Assembly (NCBI GenBank): GCA_041752315.1
Contig: JBGSHJ010000086.1
Location: 124,001-188,000 of the forward strand
DNA length: 64,000 bases
Reading direction: 5' to 3'
Source: SYFY01 sp041752315
GTDB lineage: Bacteria > Pseudomonadota > Gammaproteobacteria > Pseudomonadales > Azotimanducaceae
Shown: positions 8,432 to 18,219 of the stretch, one piece after another
How the letters are laid out: every line of letters starts with the position of its first letter
Numbering within the stretch: position 1 is the first letter of the stretch
The notes under the pieces: generated by a model
Told to the model about the DNA's origin: nothing
What the model saw: the letters and a program-made list of their open reading frames with translations, nothing else
Database searches by the model: none
Program-made: the position numbers and the translations under genes

Positions 8432-9535
8432 ATGAAATTCACAGTTGACCGTGACGCGCTGCTTCGACCATTGCAACTGCTGTCGGGGGTGGTCGAACGG
8501 CGTCAGACGCTGCAGGTTCTTTCGAACGTTCTGCTGGTGGCGAAAGGTTCGACGGTTGAGATTGTGGGTACTGACCTGGAAGTCGAGTTGCACGTTCGGG
8601 TTGACGATGTGCGGATCGAACAAGAAGGCTCCACGACAGTCTCCACCAGAAAACTGGCGGAGATTTTCCGTTCGTTTGGTGAAGGTGTTCAGGTACACAT
8701 TCAGCAAGATGGGGACCGAGCGATCGTTCGGTCGGGCAGAAGTCGCTTTGTTCTGGCTACTCTTTCAGCAACGGATTTTCCAAGAACAGGAGGGGGCATT
8801 GCGGATTTCAACGTCACGATGTCCCAAACGGACGTTCGGTCGTTGATAGATCGAGTTGGTTTCGCGATGGCGCAGCAAGACGTTCGTTTTTTCCTCAATG
8901 GCATGCTTCTGGAAGTCGGTCACGACTATGTTCGAAGTGTCGCCACCGATGGACATCGTATGGCGATGTACACCTTGAAGGGTGTTGTTGGTACAGGCGA
9001 ACGCCGACAGGTAATTCTGCCAAGGAAAGGTGTACTGGAACTTGCTCGATTGCTGGAGGGTTCTGAAACTGCGTGTCAATTTGTGTTCGGGAAGAGTCAT
9101 GTATCTGTCTCTGTTGCCGGTTATACGCTGACTACCAAGCTGGTGGACGGCCAGTTCCCGGACTATGAAAAAGTAGTCCCAAAATCTCTGTCCCGCTCCT
9201 TCGTTGGCAACCGCGAGACATTGCGTGATGCATTCAGTCGCGTGGCCATACTCTCCAACGAGAAGTACCGGGGGGTACGACTCAAGCTTGAACCCGAGCA
9301 ACTGGCCGTGCAGGCGAATAATCCGGAACAGGAAGAGGCTGAGGAACTCGTAGCCATTCAATACGACGGTCTCCCCGTGGAGATTGGTTTTAATGTTGCC
9401 TATCTCCTCGACGTCATGAACGTTCTGAGCACTTCGGAAGTCAAGTTTGGAATTTCAGACGCAAACAGCAGCGCTCTCATCGAGAGCCCAGGTCAGGACG
9501 AGGCTGTATACGTCGTTATGCCTATGCGACTTTGA
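8432..9535 (+). CDS. dnaN: DNA polymerase III beta subunit (sliding clamp)
   Basis: DnaN forms the ring-shaped dimer that tethers DNA polymerases to the template. The 367-residue length is standard. The N-terminal MKFTVDRDALLRPLQLLSGVVERRQTLQVLSNVLL, the VATDGHRMA stretch and the C-terminal YVVMPMRL hydrophobic-pocket end are characteristic. It lies 63 bases after dnaA, and recF follows after 18 bases, in the usual dnaA-dnaN-recF-gyrB order. Confidence 0.98.
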   Translation: MKFTVDRDALLRPLQLLSGVVERRQTLQVLSNVLLVAKGSTVEIVGTDLEVELHVRVDDVRIEQEGSTTVSTRKLAEIFRSFGEGVQVHIQQDGDRAIVRSGRSRFVLATLSATDFPRTGGGIADFNVTMSQTDVRSLIDRVGFAMAQQDVRFFLNGMLLEVGHDYVRSVATDGHRMAMYTLKGVVGTGERRQVILPRKGVLELARLLEGSETACQFVFGKSHVSVSVAGYTLTTKLVDGQFPDYEKVVPKSLSRSFVGNRETLRDAFSRVAILSNEKYRGVRLKLEPEQLAVQANNPEQEEAEELVAIQYDGLPVEIGFNVAYLLDVMNVLSTSEVKFGISDANSSALIESPGQDEAVYVVMPMRL

Positions 9536-9553
9536 CCAACTGGCGAGCGTCGG

Positions 9554-10651
9554 ATGCCCATCAGACGCCTGAGATTGCAGAACTTCCGTAATGTTGAATT
9601 TGCCGATCTTGAATTGGTGCCAGGCTTCAATGGTCTGATCGGCGCGAATGGCGCCGGGAAAACTTCAGTACTGGAGGCTGTCTACCTGATGGGTCGTGGC
9701 CGCTCCTTTCGTTCAACGTTCCTGGACACATTGATCCAGAACGACGCCAAAGGGTTGTCCGTTTCTATCGACCTGGAAACGCCTGCCGGCGTGGATTCCG
9801 TGTTGATTGCAAAAGCCCGAAAGCAGGCTTTATCGTTGCGAATCAATGGTCAGCGCGCGGTTCGTCTTTCCGAAGCAGCTTCAAAACTACCACTTCAACT
9901 GTTTACACCGGGTGTTTCAGATCTAGTTTTGGCCGGGCCTGCAGAACGACGACAGTATCTCGATTGGGGATTGTTTCACGTGGAACATCGCTATCACCCA
10001 GTCGCGCGAGATTACAGTCGTGCTCTGAAGCAGAGGAATACATGGTTACGCGATTCAGCCGGGCTGGGTTCGAAGGTTCTTGATCCTTGGCGCGACGTTC
10101 TATCCGAACTAGCGGTACAATTGGACACGTTCCGGCAGGAGTACTGTACGGAACTGTTTGAGAGCATTGTTTGCACCGCACAGTCTCTGGATGTGGGACT
10201 GGAAATAGATTTTTCCTATGAAAAAGGCTGGCGAGCCGAAGTTGGTCGTTCATTTTCAGACCAACTTCTGGAAGGTACAGCCGGGGATCTGAGTTCCGGC
10301 ACCACGCGTATCGGACCCCATCGCGCGGATATACACGTGAAGACAAGGCAAAGAGCGGCCAGCGACTTTCTGTCTCGTGGTCAGGCAAAGTTGGTGGCCA
10401 TAGCCATGAAAGTGGCCCAAATCGAAGTGTTGAAGCGAAGGACGGGTAGGCAGAGTACGGTGTTGTTTGATGAACTTATCGCCGAACTGGACTATCAGCG
10501 AACAACAAATGTTCTGGAAATGCTCGAAAGACTTGGGTGCCAGGTAATTTTCAGCTCGGTTGAGCTGCCAGATGCGATCAAAAGCTCAATCGGAAATCGG
10601 GCGCATTTGTTTCACGTGAAACAAGGCGCCATAACAGCTCTCGAGGAGTGA
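9554..10651 (+). CDS. recF: DNA replication and repair protein RecF
   Basis: RecF is an SMC-like ATPase that helps load RecA at single-strand gaps via RecOR. The 365-residue product starts MPIRRLRLQNFRNV and has Walker A GANGAGKTS at about 30-38. It carries the ABC-type signature region SRGQAKLVAIAMKVAQ and Walker B VLFDELIAELD. The stop overlaps the ribosome-binding region of gyrB, whose GTG start begins three bases later. Confidence 0.97.
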   Translation: MPIRRLRLQNFRNVEFADLELVPGFNGLIGANGAGKTSVLEAVYLMGRGRSFRSTFLDTLIQNDAKGLSVSIDLETPAGVDSVLIAKARKQALSLRINGQRAVRLSEAASKLPLQLFTPGVSDLVLAGPAERRQYLDWGLFHVEHRYHPVARDYSRALKQRNTWLRDSAGLGSKVLDPWRDVLSELAVQLDTFRQEYCTELFESIVCTAQSLDVGLEIDFSYEKGWRAEVGRSFSDQLLEGTAGDLSSGTTRIGPHRADIHVKTRQRAASDFLSRGQAKLVAIAMKVAQIEVLKRRTGRQSTVLFDELIAELDYQRTTNVLEMLERLGCQVIFSSVELPDAIKSSIGNRAHLFHVKQGAITALEE

Positions 10652-10654
10652 TCT

Positions 10655-13063
10655 GTGGAAGAGACTTACACCGGTGCCAGCATCGAGGTTCTGGAAGGGC
10701 TTGATGCCGTTAGAAAACGCCCTGGGATGTACATTGGAGACACCGAGGACGGAACCGGATTGCACCACATGGTCCAGGAACTCGTTGACAACGCAATCGA
10801 CGAATCACTGGCAGGTCATTGTGATCAGGTCGACATCATCATTCATCCGGGAGAAGCGGTAACGGTGATCGACAATGGTCGCGGGATTCCGGTTGATCTG
10901 CATCCCAAGATGGGTGTATCCGCCGCAGAAGTGGTCATGACCACGCTTCATGCAGGCGGAAAATTCAACGACAATAGCTACAAGGTGTCTGGGGGCTTGC
11001 ACGGTGTAGGTGTTTCTGTAGTCAACGCACTGTCCGAGCGCCTGAGACTGACGGTCAAACGGGCCGGTAAGGTCTACGAACAACACTATGTACATGGTGT
11101 TCCTCAGGCTCCTCTGGCCGAAATAGGCGAGTCGGAGGGGAGAGGAACCGAGGTATTTTTCAAGCCTTCCGCGGCGACGTTTGCCAACATCGAGTTCCAC
11201 TACGACATTCTTGCAAAGAGATCGCGTGAACTGGCGTTTTTGAACTCCGGTGTTCGGATTCACCTGCTCGACGAGCGCGATGGGCGAGAGGAAACCTTCT
11301 TCTATGAAGGGGGCCTTCGGGCGTTTGCCGAATACATGAATCAGAACAAACAACCACTCAACGAAGTTTTCCACTTTTCCTCTCAGCGAGACTCGGATGG
11401 AATCGGCGTCGAAGTAGCAATGCAATGGAACGACGGTTTCCAGGAACAGGTACTCACGTACACCAACAACATCCCCCAGGGAGACGGAGGAACCCATCTG
11501 GCGGGCTTTCGTGCTGCATTGACAAGAACTTTGAACACCTATATCGAAAAAGAAGGTCTGGCGAAAAAAGCACAAGTGCCAACGACAGGCGATGACGCGA
11601 GAGAAGGCCTGGTGGCGATAGTTTCTGTCAAGGTTCCAGATCCAAAGTTCTCGTCTCAAACCAAGGACAAGCTCGTATCCTCAGAGGTCAAAGTCGCCGT
11701 CGAGCAGGAGTTGGGTAGAGCTTTCAGCGAGTACCTGGTTGAGAATCCATCGGATGCCCGCGCTATTACCGGAAAGATGATTGACGCTGCTCGCGCACGC
11801 GAGGCCGCACGGAAGGCGAGGGAAATGACGCGCCGGAAAGGTGCACTCGATATCGCAGGGCTGCCTGGAAAACTTGCGGATTGCCAGGAAAAAGATCCTG
11901 CCGCATCAGAACTTTATCTGGTAGAGGGAGATTCTGCTGGAGGTTCTGCAAAACAGGGGCGTGATCGCAGAACACAGGCGATCCTTCCATTGAGAGGCAA
12001 AATACTTAACGTTGAAAAAGCCCGTTTTGACAAAATGCTTGCCTCTCAGGAGGTAGGGACGCTGGTGATGGCCCTCGGGTGCGGTATTGGTCGCGATGAG
12101 TTCAACCTGGAGAAACTTCGTTACCACCGGGTCATCATCATGACCGATGCCGATGTTGACGGATCCCACATTCGTACACTGTTGCTGACATTCTTCTTCC
12201 GTCAAATGCCGCAATTGATCGAACGTGGGTACGTTTATATCGCACAACCACCGCTTTACAAGGTCAAGCGTGGTCGCCACGAGCACTACGCCAAGGACGA
12301 CGCGGAACTTGCCCGCTATTTCCTGAGTAGCGCACTCGATGGAGCCTCCTTGCGTGTAACTCCAGGCGCACCGCCCGTCGGGGCGACCGCGTTGGAAGCC
12401 CTGCTGCAAAATTACAGCGCCCTCATGGATCGCCTGCAGAAGCTGGCTCGAAATGTCCCCGTTTCGGTGAGTCGTACATTGGTCGACCTGGACATCGTTC
12501 AGCCGGGTGATCTGCGCAATGCACCGAAGATGGCCGAGTGGGCATCAAAACTTCAATCCGAACTGATTGCGACAGGTCACGTCTCGGCACGGGTGGAACT
12601 GCAGCATGATGCAGAACGCGGCATTCATATGCCTCTGATCGATGTCACCGAGCGAGGCATCACTGAACGGGTTTTACTGGGGCAGAACTTTTTTGCCGGT
12701 ACGGACTACGAAGCGATTGTTCAGATGGGTGTAACGGCGAAAGGATTGATTGGCGCAGGGGCAATAATGGCGCGCGGTGAACGCGAGCGCCCTGTCGCCC
12801 GTATTGGTGAAGCCTTCGATTGGTTGATGGCTGAGTCTCGTCGCGGTGTTGATATCCAGCGATACAAAGGGCTTGGAGAAATGAACCCGGAGCAACTCTG
12901 GCAAACCACCATGGATCCGACAGTTCGCCGCATGCTGCGAGTAACGGTCGACGATCTGATTTCGGCCGATCGGATGTTCACCACGCTGATGGGTGACCAG
13001 GTCGAGCCGAGGCGCGAGTTCATTGAAACCAACGCGCTCCAGGTTGTAAACCTCGATGTTTGA
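10655..13063 (+). CDS. gyrB: DNA gyrase subunit B
   Basis: GyrB is the ATPase subunit of gyrase, which introduces negative supercoils. The 802-residue length fits the proteobacterial form. It has the GHKL ATPase domain (ELVDNAIDESLAG, DNGRGIPVD, GGLHGVGVSVVNALS) and the TOPRIM domain (LVEGDSAGGSAKQGRDRRTQ, TDADVDGSHIRTLLLTFFFR). The C-terminal region includes RYKGLGEMNPEQLWQTTMDP. The GTG start at 10655 is preceded by GAGGAG at 10643-10648. It ends convergent to gmhB with a 26-base gap. Confidence 0.98.
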   Translation: MEETYTGASIEVLEGLDAVRKRPGMYIGDTEDGTGLHHMVQELVDNAIDESLAGHCDQVDIIIHPGEAVTVIDNGRGIPVDLHPKMGVSAAEVVMTTLHAGGKFNDNSYKVSGGLHGVGVSVVNALSERLRLTVKRAGKVYEQHYVHGVPQAPLAEIGESEGRGTEVFFKPSAATFANIEFHYDILAKRSRELAFLNSGVRIHLLDERDGREETFFYEGGLRAFAEYMNQNKQPLNEVFHFSSQRDSDGIGVEVAMQWNDGFQEQVLTYTNNIPQGDGGTHLAGFRAALTRTLNTYIEKEGLAKKAQVPTTGDDAREGLVAIVSVKVPDPKFSSQTKDKLVSSEVKVAVEQELGRAFSEYLVENPSDARAITGKMIDAARAREAARKAREMTRRKGALDIAGLPGKLADCQEKDPAASELYLVEGDSAGGSAKQGRDRRTQAILPLRGKILNVEKARFDKMLASQEVGTLVMALGCGIGRDEFNLEKLRYHRVIIMTDADVDGSHIRTLLLTFFFRQMPQLIERGYVYIAQPPLYKVKRGRHEHYAKDDAELARYFLSSALDGASLRVTPGAPPVGATALEALLQNYSALMDRLQKLARNVPVSVSRTLVDLDIVQPGDLRNAPKMAEWASKLQSELIATGHVSARVELQHDAERGIHMPLIDVTERGITERVLLGQNFFAGTDYEAIVQMGVTAKGLIGAGAIMARGERERPVARIGEAFDWLMAESRRGVDIQRYKGLGEMNPEQLWQTTMDPTVRRMLRVTVDDLISADRMFTTLMGDQVEPRREFIETNALQVVNLDV

Positions 13064-13089
13064 ACGCCCGTTGCAGAAGTCCTCGATGC

Positions 13090-13686
13090 CTATCCGCTGA
13101 CAGACGGGCGTTGAAGCAGGAACTCCACAACCTGCGACAGGTCGTCAAAAACCGGCAGGCTCGCTTCGCCTAGCTCCTTTTCTGTCTGGCTGCCGTGGCC
13201 GGTTCTGACGAGTGCGGCCCGACAGCCAGCGGCGCGAGCTGCTTGCAGATCTGTGCGCCTGTCGCCAATGAACAAAGCAGTGGACGGATTGATGGACAAC
13301 CATCGGCAGGCGTCGAGAATCATTCCCGGCGCCGGCTTGCGACACCGACAACCTTCATCGGGCCCATGCGGACAGTAGCGAATAAGCCCGATAGAACCTC
13401 CGCCTCGCCGGACTTCAGCGTGGATCCGCTTGTTTATCGCGATTAGGCCGGCCATTGGTACAATGCCGCGGGCGATTCCGGATTGGTTCGAACAGATGCA
13501 CACGGGTAACCCCGCAACATGCAATTTGCGAATTGCCTCGATAACTCCAGGCAAAACCTCCCACTCCTCCGGGCGTTTGATGAATTCTTCGGAGTCCTTG
13601 TTGACTACTCCGTCGCGATCCAGCAGAACTGCGCGAATATCTTTGAACAACGTACCAACGTCCGGACTTCGATGGGCGAACAACAT
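13090..13686 (-). CDS. gmhB: D-glycero-beta-D-manno-heptose-1,7-bisphosphate 7-phosphatase
   Basis: GmhB removes the 7-phosphate from heptose 1,7-bisphosphate during synthesis of ADP-heptose for LPS inner core. The 198-residue protein is a HAD phosphatase. It has nucleophile motif DRDGVVN, motif II SNQSG, the zinc-binding loop CPHGPDEGCRCRKPAPGM, and motif IV FIGDRRTDLQAARAAGC. This combination with the zinc loop marks GmhB rather than HisB. The N-terminus may be about ten residues shorter than called. It is divergent from tag, with 33 bases between the starts. In Pseudomonas glyQS lie near this point; they are absent here. Confidence 0.9.
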   Translation of the reverse strand: MLFAHRSPDVGTLFKDIRAVLLDRDGVVNKDSEEFIKRPEEWEVLPGVIEAIRKLHVAGLPVCICSNQSGIARGIVPMAGLIAINKRIHAEVRRGGGSIGLIRYCPHGPDEGCRCRKPAPGMILDACRWLSINPSTALFIGDRRTDLQAARAAGCRAALVRTGHGSQTEKELGEASLPVFDDLSQVVEFLLQRPSVSG

Positions 13687-13719
13687 ACGTCACGAAATCA
13701 GTGGAGGTCAAAGACTGCC

Positions 13720-14292
13720 ATGCAGCTACGTTGCGAATGGTGTGGGCTCCAGCCGCTGTATCAGCAATACCACGATACTGAATGGGGAGTGCCTGAATAC
13801 GTGCCTCATGCCTTGTTCGAAAGGCTGATCCTCGAAGGCATGCAAGCGGGTTTGTCCTGGTGGACCGTACTGCAGAAGCGCCAGCGAATGCAGGAAGTCT
13901 TCTTCAACTTCATGCCGGAGCAATTGGCCGAAACGACGGACGAACGAGTTGAATTCTGGCTTCAGGACGCGGGGATCATTCGGCATCGCGGCAAACTCAA
14001 TGCCATGATAGCCAATGCGCGAGCGTTCATGCAGGTTGAAAACTTCACGGAGTTTGTGTGGTCGGCAGTCGATGGCCGTCCCATCGATAACAGTTTTGAC
14101 AAGCGCTCCAACGTGCCAGCACAAACGGATCAATCGCAGCGGCTGGCGAGAAACCTCTCGTCAGCAGGTTTTCGCTTTGTCGGGCCGATCACAGTCTATG
14201 CGTTCATGCAGTCTGCTGGTCTGGTCAACGACCACATGACTTACTGCTATCGACACGAAGCTTGCCGTGCCCTAGGCGTCGCGACCCTGTGA
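13720..14292 (+). CDS. tag: DNA-3-methyladenine glycosylase I
   Basis: Tag excises 3-methyladenine from alkylated DNA. The 190-residue product closely follows the family: RCEWC at the N-terminus, YHDTEWGVP, LEGMQAGLSWWTVLQKR, QDAGIIRHRGKLNA, and NDHMTYCYRHEAC near the end. The zinc ligands Cys5, His18 and the C-terminal His/Cys pair are present. The ATG at 13720 has GGAGG about 14 bases upstream. The stop overlaps the GTG start of the acyltransferase as GTGA, so the pair is probably cotranscribed, as in Pseudomonas. Confidence 0.95.
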   Translation: MQLRCEWCGLQPLYQQYHDTEWGVPEYVPHALFERLILEGMQAGLSWWTVLQKRQRMQEVFFNFMPEQLAETTDERVEFWLQDAGIIRHRGKLNAMIANARAFMQVENFTEFVWSAVDGRPIDNSFDKRSNVPAQTDQSQRLARNLSSAGFRFVGPITVYAFMQSAGLVNDHMTYCYRHEACRALGVATL

Positions 14293-15182
14293 ACCGTCTC
14301 TTTCGCAAGACTGCTGCCTTGCTGATCCTGATGTTGATCCGCCTGCTTTCGCTCTTGCCGCTGCCCTTGCTTCGCGCATTGGGGCGAGGCATCGGCAGTG
14401 GTATGTCCCTCGTACCAGGAGAGACCCGTCGAATCACCAGAGCAAACATCGATCAGGCGTTTCCCGCACTGGAAGAGACCGCCCGTCGCGAACTCACGCG
14501 ATCGAGCCTGCAGCATACGGCGATGTTCGCCATGGAGGCTGGCGTTCTGTGGCATTGGTCTCTGGAGCGCTGCGAAGAGACGTATCTGGAAATAACAGGC
14601 GACGAGCTTCTCGACAATCGATTGCGAAATGGCAACGGAGTTATCGTGCTTGTTCCGCACTTCGGCAATTGGGAGGTACTGGCGCTGTTCCTTGGTCGAT
14701 ATGGGTACACCTGCCTGTACGATCCCCCGCGTCTGGAGGCGCTCGAAGTGCCGATGCGAAATGCGCGAAGTCGCACCGGAGGTATTCTCGTCCCCATTGG
14801 AACCTCGGGCATCAAGGCAATGGTGAAGACGCTGCGAGCCGGTGGTATCACTGCGCTGTTGCCGGACCAGGTTCCTGATGCGTCGGCTGGTGTTTACGCA
14901 CCTTTTTTCCAGCGTCCAACCCTGACGATGACACTCGCCCAGCGACTGTTGAGGCAAACTGGATCGGTCGCTGTGCTGGGTAGCGCACAGCGTGTTCGTG
15001 GCGGGTTTGTCATTCGATTCGAACCCGCCATCGATGGGATCGACCACCATGATTCGGTACTGGCGGCCACCAGACTCAACGAAATGATTGAAAACCTGAT
15101 TGCCCGGGATCCTGGCCAGTACCAATGGGAGTACCGAAGGTACAAGCGGCCACCACCTGGCGTACCCAGGCTGTACGACTGA
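14289..15182 (+). CDS. Lysophospholipid/lipid A acyltransferase, LpxL/HtrB family
   Basis: This family transfers a fatty acyl chain from acyl-ACP to the lipid A precursor at the inner membrane. The 297-residue product has an N-terminal membrane segment (AALLILMLIRLLSLLPLPLL), the catalytic HX4E motif VPHFGNWE, the LPDQVP stretch and a conserved C-terminal YQWEYRRYKRPP. I chose the GTG at 14289, which overlaps the tag stop; an ATG at 14262 would add nine residues encoded inside tag. The position after tag matches the HtrB-like gene of Pseudomonas. Which acyl chain and position it uses cannot be told from sequence. Confidence 0.88.
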   Translation: MNRLFRKTAALLILMLIRLLSLLPLPLLRALGRGIGSGMSLVPGETRRITRANIDQAFPALEETARRELTRSSLQHTAMFAMEAGVLWHWSLERCEETYLEITGDELLDNRLRNGNGVIVLVPHFGNWEVLALFLGRYGYTCLYDPPRLEALEVPMRNARSRTGGILVPIGTSGIKAMVKTLRAGGITALLPDQVPDASAGVYAPFFQRPTLTMTLAQRLLRQTGSVAVLGSAQRVRGGFVIRFEPAIDGIDHHDSVLAATRLNEMIENLIARDPGQYQWEYRRYKRPPPGVPRLYD

Positions 15183-15220
15183 TCCGGGAAGCAGAAGGTC
15201 GGCCCTTTCTCGGATCATAC

Positions 15221-16666
15221 TCACCGTCGCCAGAAAGTCGGCGTCAGCAGTACCAGCAGCGTGAAAATTTCCAGACGACCCAGAAGCATGGCGAAGGCCA
15301 GGACCCACTTGGTTGGATCATTGAGTGCCTGATAGTTGGCCAAGACGCTCCCTAGCCCAGGGCCGACGTTATTCAGACAGGCCGCCACCGCGGAGAATGC
15401 AGATTCAAAGGAAAGATCGGAAATCAGCCCAACCAGCATGAACAGGAAAAAAAAGCTCAGCGCGTAAACGGCGCAGAAGCTCCATACGGCAGCTATTACA
15501 CGGTCTGGTACGGGCATCGAACCGAGCTTCACCGTAAATACTCCGCTGGGATGCACCAGGGTGCGGACTTCTCGCAGTCCCTGCAGATAGATGAGCAACA
15601 CGCGGATGATCTTGAGGCCACCGGCAGCGGAGCCGGCACAGCCCCCGGCAAAACAAGCCGACAGTAGGACAATCAGTGCTCCCGTTGGCCAAGCCGAATA
15701 ATCCACCGTCGCAAACCCGGTGGTTGTTGCGATCGACACGAAGTGAAAGGCGCCATCCAGCACAGGCGTTTCGCTGACGGCCGGATTCTGCATGAGTACC
15801 CAAGATACCAATGCCGAACCGCCGACCATCAAACAGAGGAATAACCTGGCCTCGGGGTCTCTCCAGTACAAGGCAGGTCGCCGCTGTCTGAATACTGAAA
15901 AGTGAAGTCCAAAATTGATGGCAGAAAGCACCATGAAGAGCATCGCGGTGATTTCGATCGACGTGCTGTCGAAATACCCCAGACTCAGATCATGGGTCGA
16001 GTAGCCGCCTATGGCGACAGTGGAAAAAGCGTGGCAGATCGCATCAAACAGGCTCATCCCGAACGCGTAGTAAGCCCCGGCACAGCTGAGCGTGAGGGAC
16101 AAGTAGATAACCCAGAGCGCTTTGGCGGTACCGGCGATTCGGGGAGTCAGCTTGTTGTCCTTGACGGGACCGGGTGCCTCAGCACGGTAGAGCTGCATGC
16201 CACCAACCCCCAGCATTGGCAGGATGGCAACTGCAAGAATGATGATCCCCATGCCTCCAAACCATTGCAGGAGCTGGCGATAGAAGAGGAGGGACTTGGG
16301 CAAGGTGTCCAGGTTCGTGAACACCGTAGCCCCGGTTGTTGTCAACCCTGACATGGACTCGAACAGTGCGTCGGTAAAAGTCGCGTTGAGCGTCTTGTCG
16401 TACATGAAGGGAAGGGCACCAAAAAACACCAGCGCCAGGTAGAACAGGACCGTGACGACGAAGCCGTCACCGCTGCGCAACTCGGCACTGCCACGAAAGG
16501 CCAACCAGAGTGTGCAGCCGACCCCTCCCGTCAGCAGGAAGAGGGCACCGAACTGCGACGTTGAATCTTCCCCATAGATCAATGCTACCGCCACCGGAGC
16601 AAGCAGCGTCAGGCTGAATGTACTGAGCAGGATGCCCGTGACGCGTAGGATTGCAGTTAGATGCAT
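15221..16666 (-). CDS. trkH: Trk potassium uptake protein TrkH
   Basis: TrkH is the K+-translocating membrane subunit of the Trk system. The 481-residue, strongly hydrophobic product shows the four pore-loop signatures in order: SGLTTTGATVF, HAFSTVAIGGYS, ATTTGFATVDY and CLNNVGPGLGSV. The gene lies three bases downstream of trkA on the same strand, so channel and regulator are almost surely one operon. It ends convergent to the acyltransferase gene with a 38-base gap. Confidence 0.96.
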   Translation of the reverse strand: MHLTAILRVTGILLSTFSLTLLAPVAVALIYGEDSTSQFGALFLLTGGVGCTLWLAFRGSAELRSGDGFVVTVLFYLALVFFGALPFMYDKTLNATFTDALFESMSGLTTTGATVFTNLDTLPKSLLFYRQLLQWFGGMGIIILAVAILPMLGVGGMQLYRAEAPGPVKDNKLTPRIAGTAKALWVIYLSLTLSCAGAYYAFGMSLFDAICHAFSTVAIGGYSTHDLSLGYFDSTSIEITAMLFMVLSAINFGLHFSVFRQRRPALYWRDPEARLFLCLMVGGSALVSWVLMQNPAVSETPVLDGAFHFVSIATTTGFATVDYSAWPTGALIVLLSACFAGGCAGSAAGGLKIIRVLLIYLQGLREVRTLVHPSGVFTVKLGSMPVPDRVIAAVWSFCAVYALSFFFLFMLVGLISDLSFESAFSAVAACLNNVGPGLGSVLANYQALNDPTKWVLAFAMLLGRLEIFTLLVLLTPTFWRR

Positions 16667-16669
16667 CAG

Positions 16670-18043
16670 TTAGAAAAAGGAAATTCCGACCTGGAACAAC
16701 TTTTCGATTGCGGCGACCTGGTATTTATCCGCCAGAAACAGGATCACGTGGTCTTCGGCGTTAACGATTACATCATCGTGAGCGATGATGACCTCTTCGC
16801 CGCGCACCAGAGCGCCGATACTGGCGCCGGCTGGCAGGGCTATTTCGGACAGTCTGCGCCCTACCAGTTTGCTGCTCCGTCGATCCCCGTGCGCGACGGC
16901 TTCCATGGCTTCTGCTGCGCCACGCCGAAGGCTGTGCACCCGGGCGATGTCAGCGCGGCGAATATACGTGAGGATGGAACTCGTGGTCGCCTGTTGTGGT
17001 GAAATCGCGATGTCAATTTCACCACCCTGTACCAGGTCGACGTAGGCTGGCTTGCCGATCAGGGTAATCACTTGTCTCACGCCAAGCTTCTTCGCCATCA
17101 GGGATGACATGATGTTCACTTCATCGTCGTTGGTCAGTGCACAGAATGCGTCACACTGATCGATGTTTTCCTGAATCAGCAAGTCCCGATCAGTTGCATC
17201 ACCATGCAAGACCACCGAGTGTTTCAGTGATGATGCGAGTACCTCACATCGGGAACGATTGAATTCGATGAGCTTGGTTGAAAACTGACTTTCTATCTGG
17301 TGCGCCAGATGAGATCCGATATGTCCACCACCGGCGATGGCGATGCGCTTGAAAGGGCGTTCCACGCGACGCAGTTCAGCCATCACCGTGTTGATGTGTT
17401 CCGTAGCCGCAATGAAAAAAACCTCATCGTCCGCCTCGATCACGGTATCGCCGGTTGGAGCGATCGCCTTGCCGCGGCGAAAGATCGCTGCTACGCGGGT
17501 ATCCGCGTTTGGCATGTGTTCGCGAAGAATCCGCAGTTCTCTCCCCACCAGCGGTCCACCAAAATAGGCTCGCATTGCGACCAGTTTGACTCGACCATCC
17601 GCAAAATCGAGAACTTGCAAAGCGCCCGGGTGTTCTAGCAGCAGGCGGATACTGTCTGTAACCACGCGCTCCAGATTGATGAGCACATCAATCGGCATGT
17701 GATCATTGGAAAAGAAGTTCTCAAGACCCATGTAGCTTGCGGACCGAACGCGGGCAATCTTCGTAGGTGTTCGAAACTGGGTGTAGCAGACCTGGCAAGC
17801 CACCATGTTCACTTCGTCGCTCGATGTGACTGCGATGAGCATTTCAGCGTCCTCGGCACCTGCGCGCAGCAACACGTCCGGGTGGGCGGCGAAACCATGG
17901 ACGGTCTGAATGTCGAGTCGATCGCGAAGGGCCTGCAGTCTCGAGGCGTCGGTATCAACGAGAGTGACGTCGATTGACTCACTGGCAAGATGCTCTGCGA
18001 GGGTCCCGCCTACCTGCCCCGCACCAAGAATCAGGATGTTCAT
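16670..18043 (-). CDS. trkA: Trk potassium uptake regulatory protein TrkA
   Basis: TrkA is the cytoplasmic NAD(H)-binding gating ring subunit of the Trk K+ uptake system. The 457-residue product has two tandem RCK units. The first begins MNILILGAGQVGGTLAEHLASE and the second contains IAGGGHIGSHLAHQIE, each followed by a C-terminal ligand-binding subdomain. It is the first gene of the trkAH pair, 176 bases downstream of rsmB on the same strand. The rsmB-trkA order is as in Pseudomonas and many gammaproteobacteria. Confidence 0.97.
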   Translation of the reverse strand: MNILILGAGQVGGTLAEHLASESIDVTLVDTDASRLQALRDRLDIQTVHGFAAHPDVLLRAGAEDAEMLIAVTSSDEVNMVACQVCYTQFRTPTKIARVRSASYMGLENFFSNDHMPIDVLINLERVVTDSIRLLLEHPGALQVLDFADGRVKLVAMRAYFGGPLVGRELRILREHMPNADTRVAAIFRRGKAIAPTGDTVIEADDEVFFIAATEHINTVMAELRRVERPFKRIAIAGGGHIGSHLAHQIESQFSTKLIEFNRSRCEVLASSLKHSVVLHGDATDRDLLIQENIDQCDAFCALTNDDEVNIMSSLMAKKLGVRQVITLIGKPAYVDLVQGGEIDIAISPQQATTSSILTYIRRADIARVHSLRRGAAEAMEAVAHGDRRSSKLVGRRLSEIALPAGASIGALVRGEEVIIAHDDVIVNAEDHVILFLADKYQVAAIEKLFQVGISFF

Positions 18044-18219
18044 AGTCGCGTAATTTCCGCTCCATGGCTGCGGTCGTGCGACGGATTGTCGCGGGCCTGC
18101 ATTGTTCAGGTATCGCAGGTCCGTAACAAGTCACCGATGGGCCGGATGTCTGCGCGGCGGAACATCAAAAGGCTGCGACGGCATGTGGACCGGCACCGGA
18201 TTTGCGAGGTTGCGAGTGA

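Noticed and set aside
13063..13112. Inverted repeat AACGCCCGT/ACGGGCGTT between gyrB and gmhB as a terminator
   Set aside because: The loop is over 30 bases and no T-run follows; one arm lies in the gmhB coding end, so it is too weak to call.
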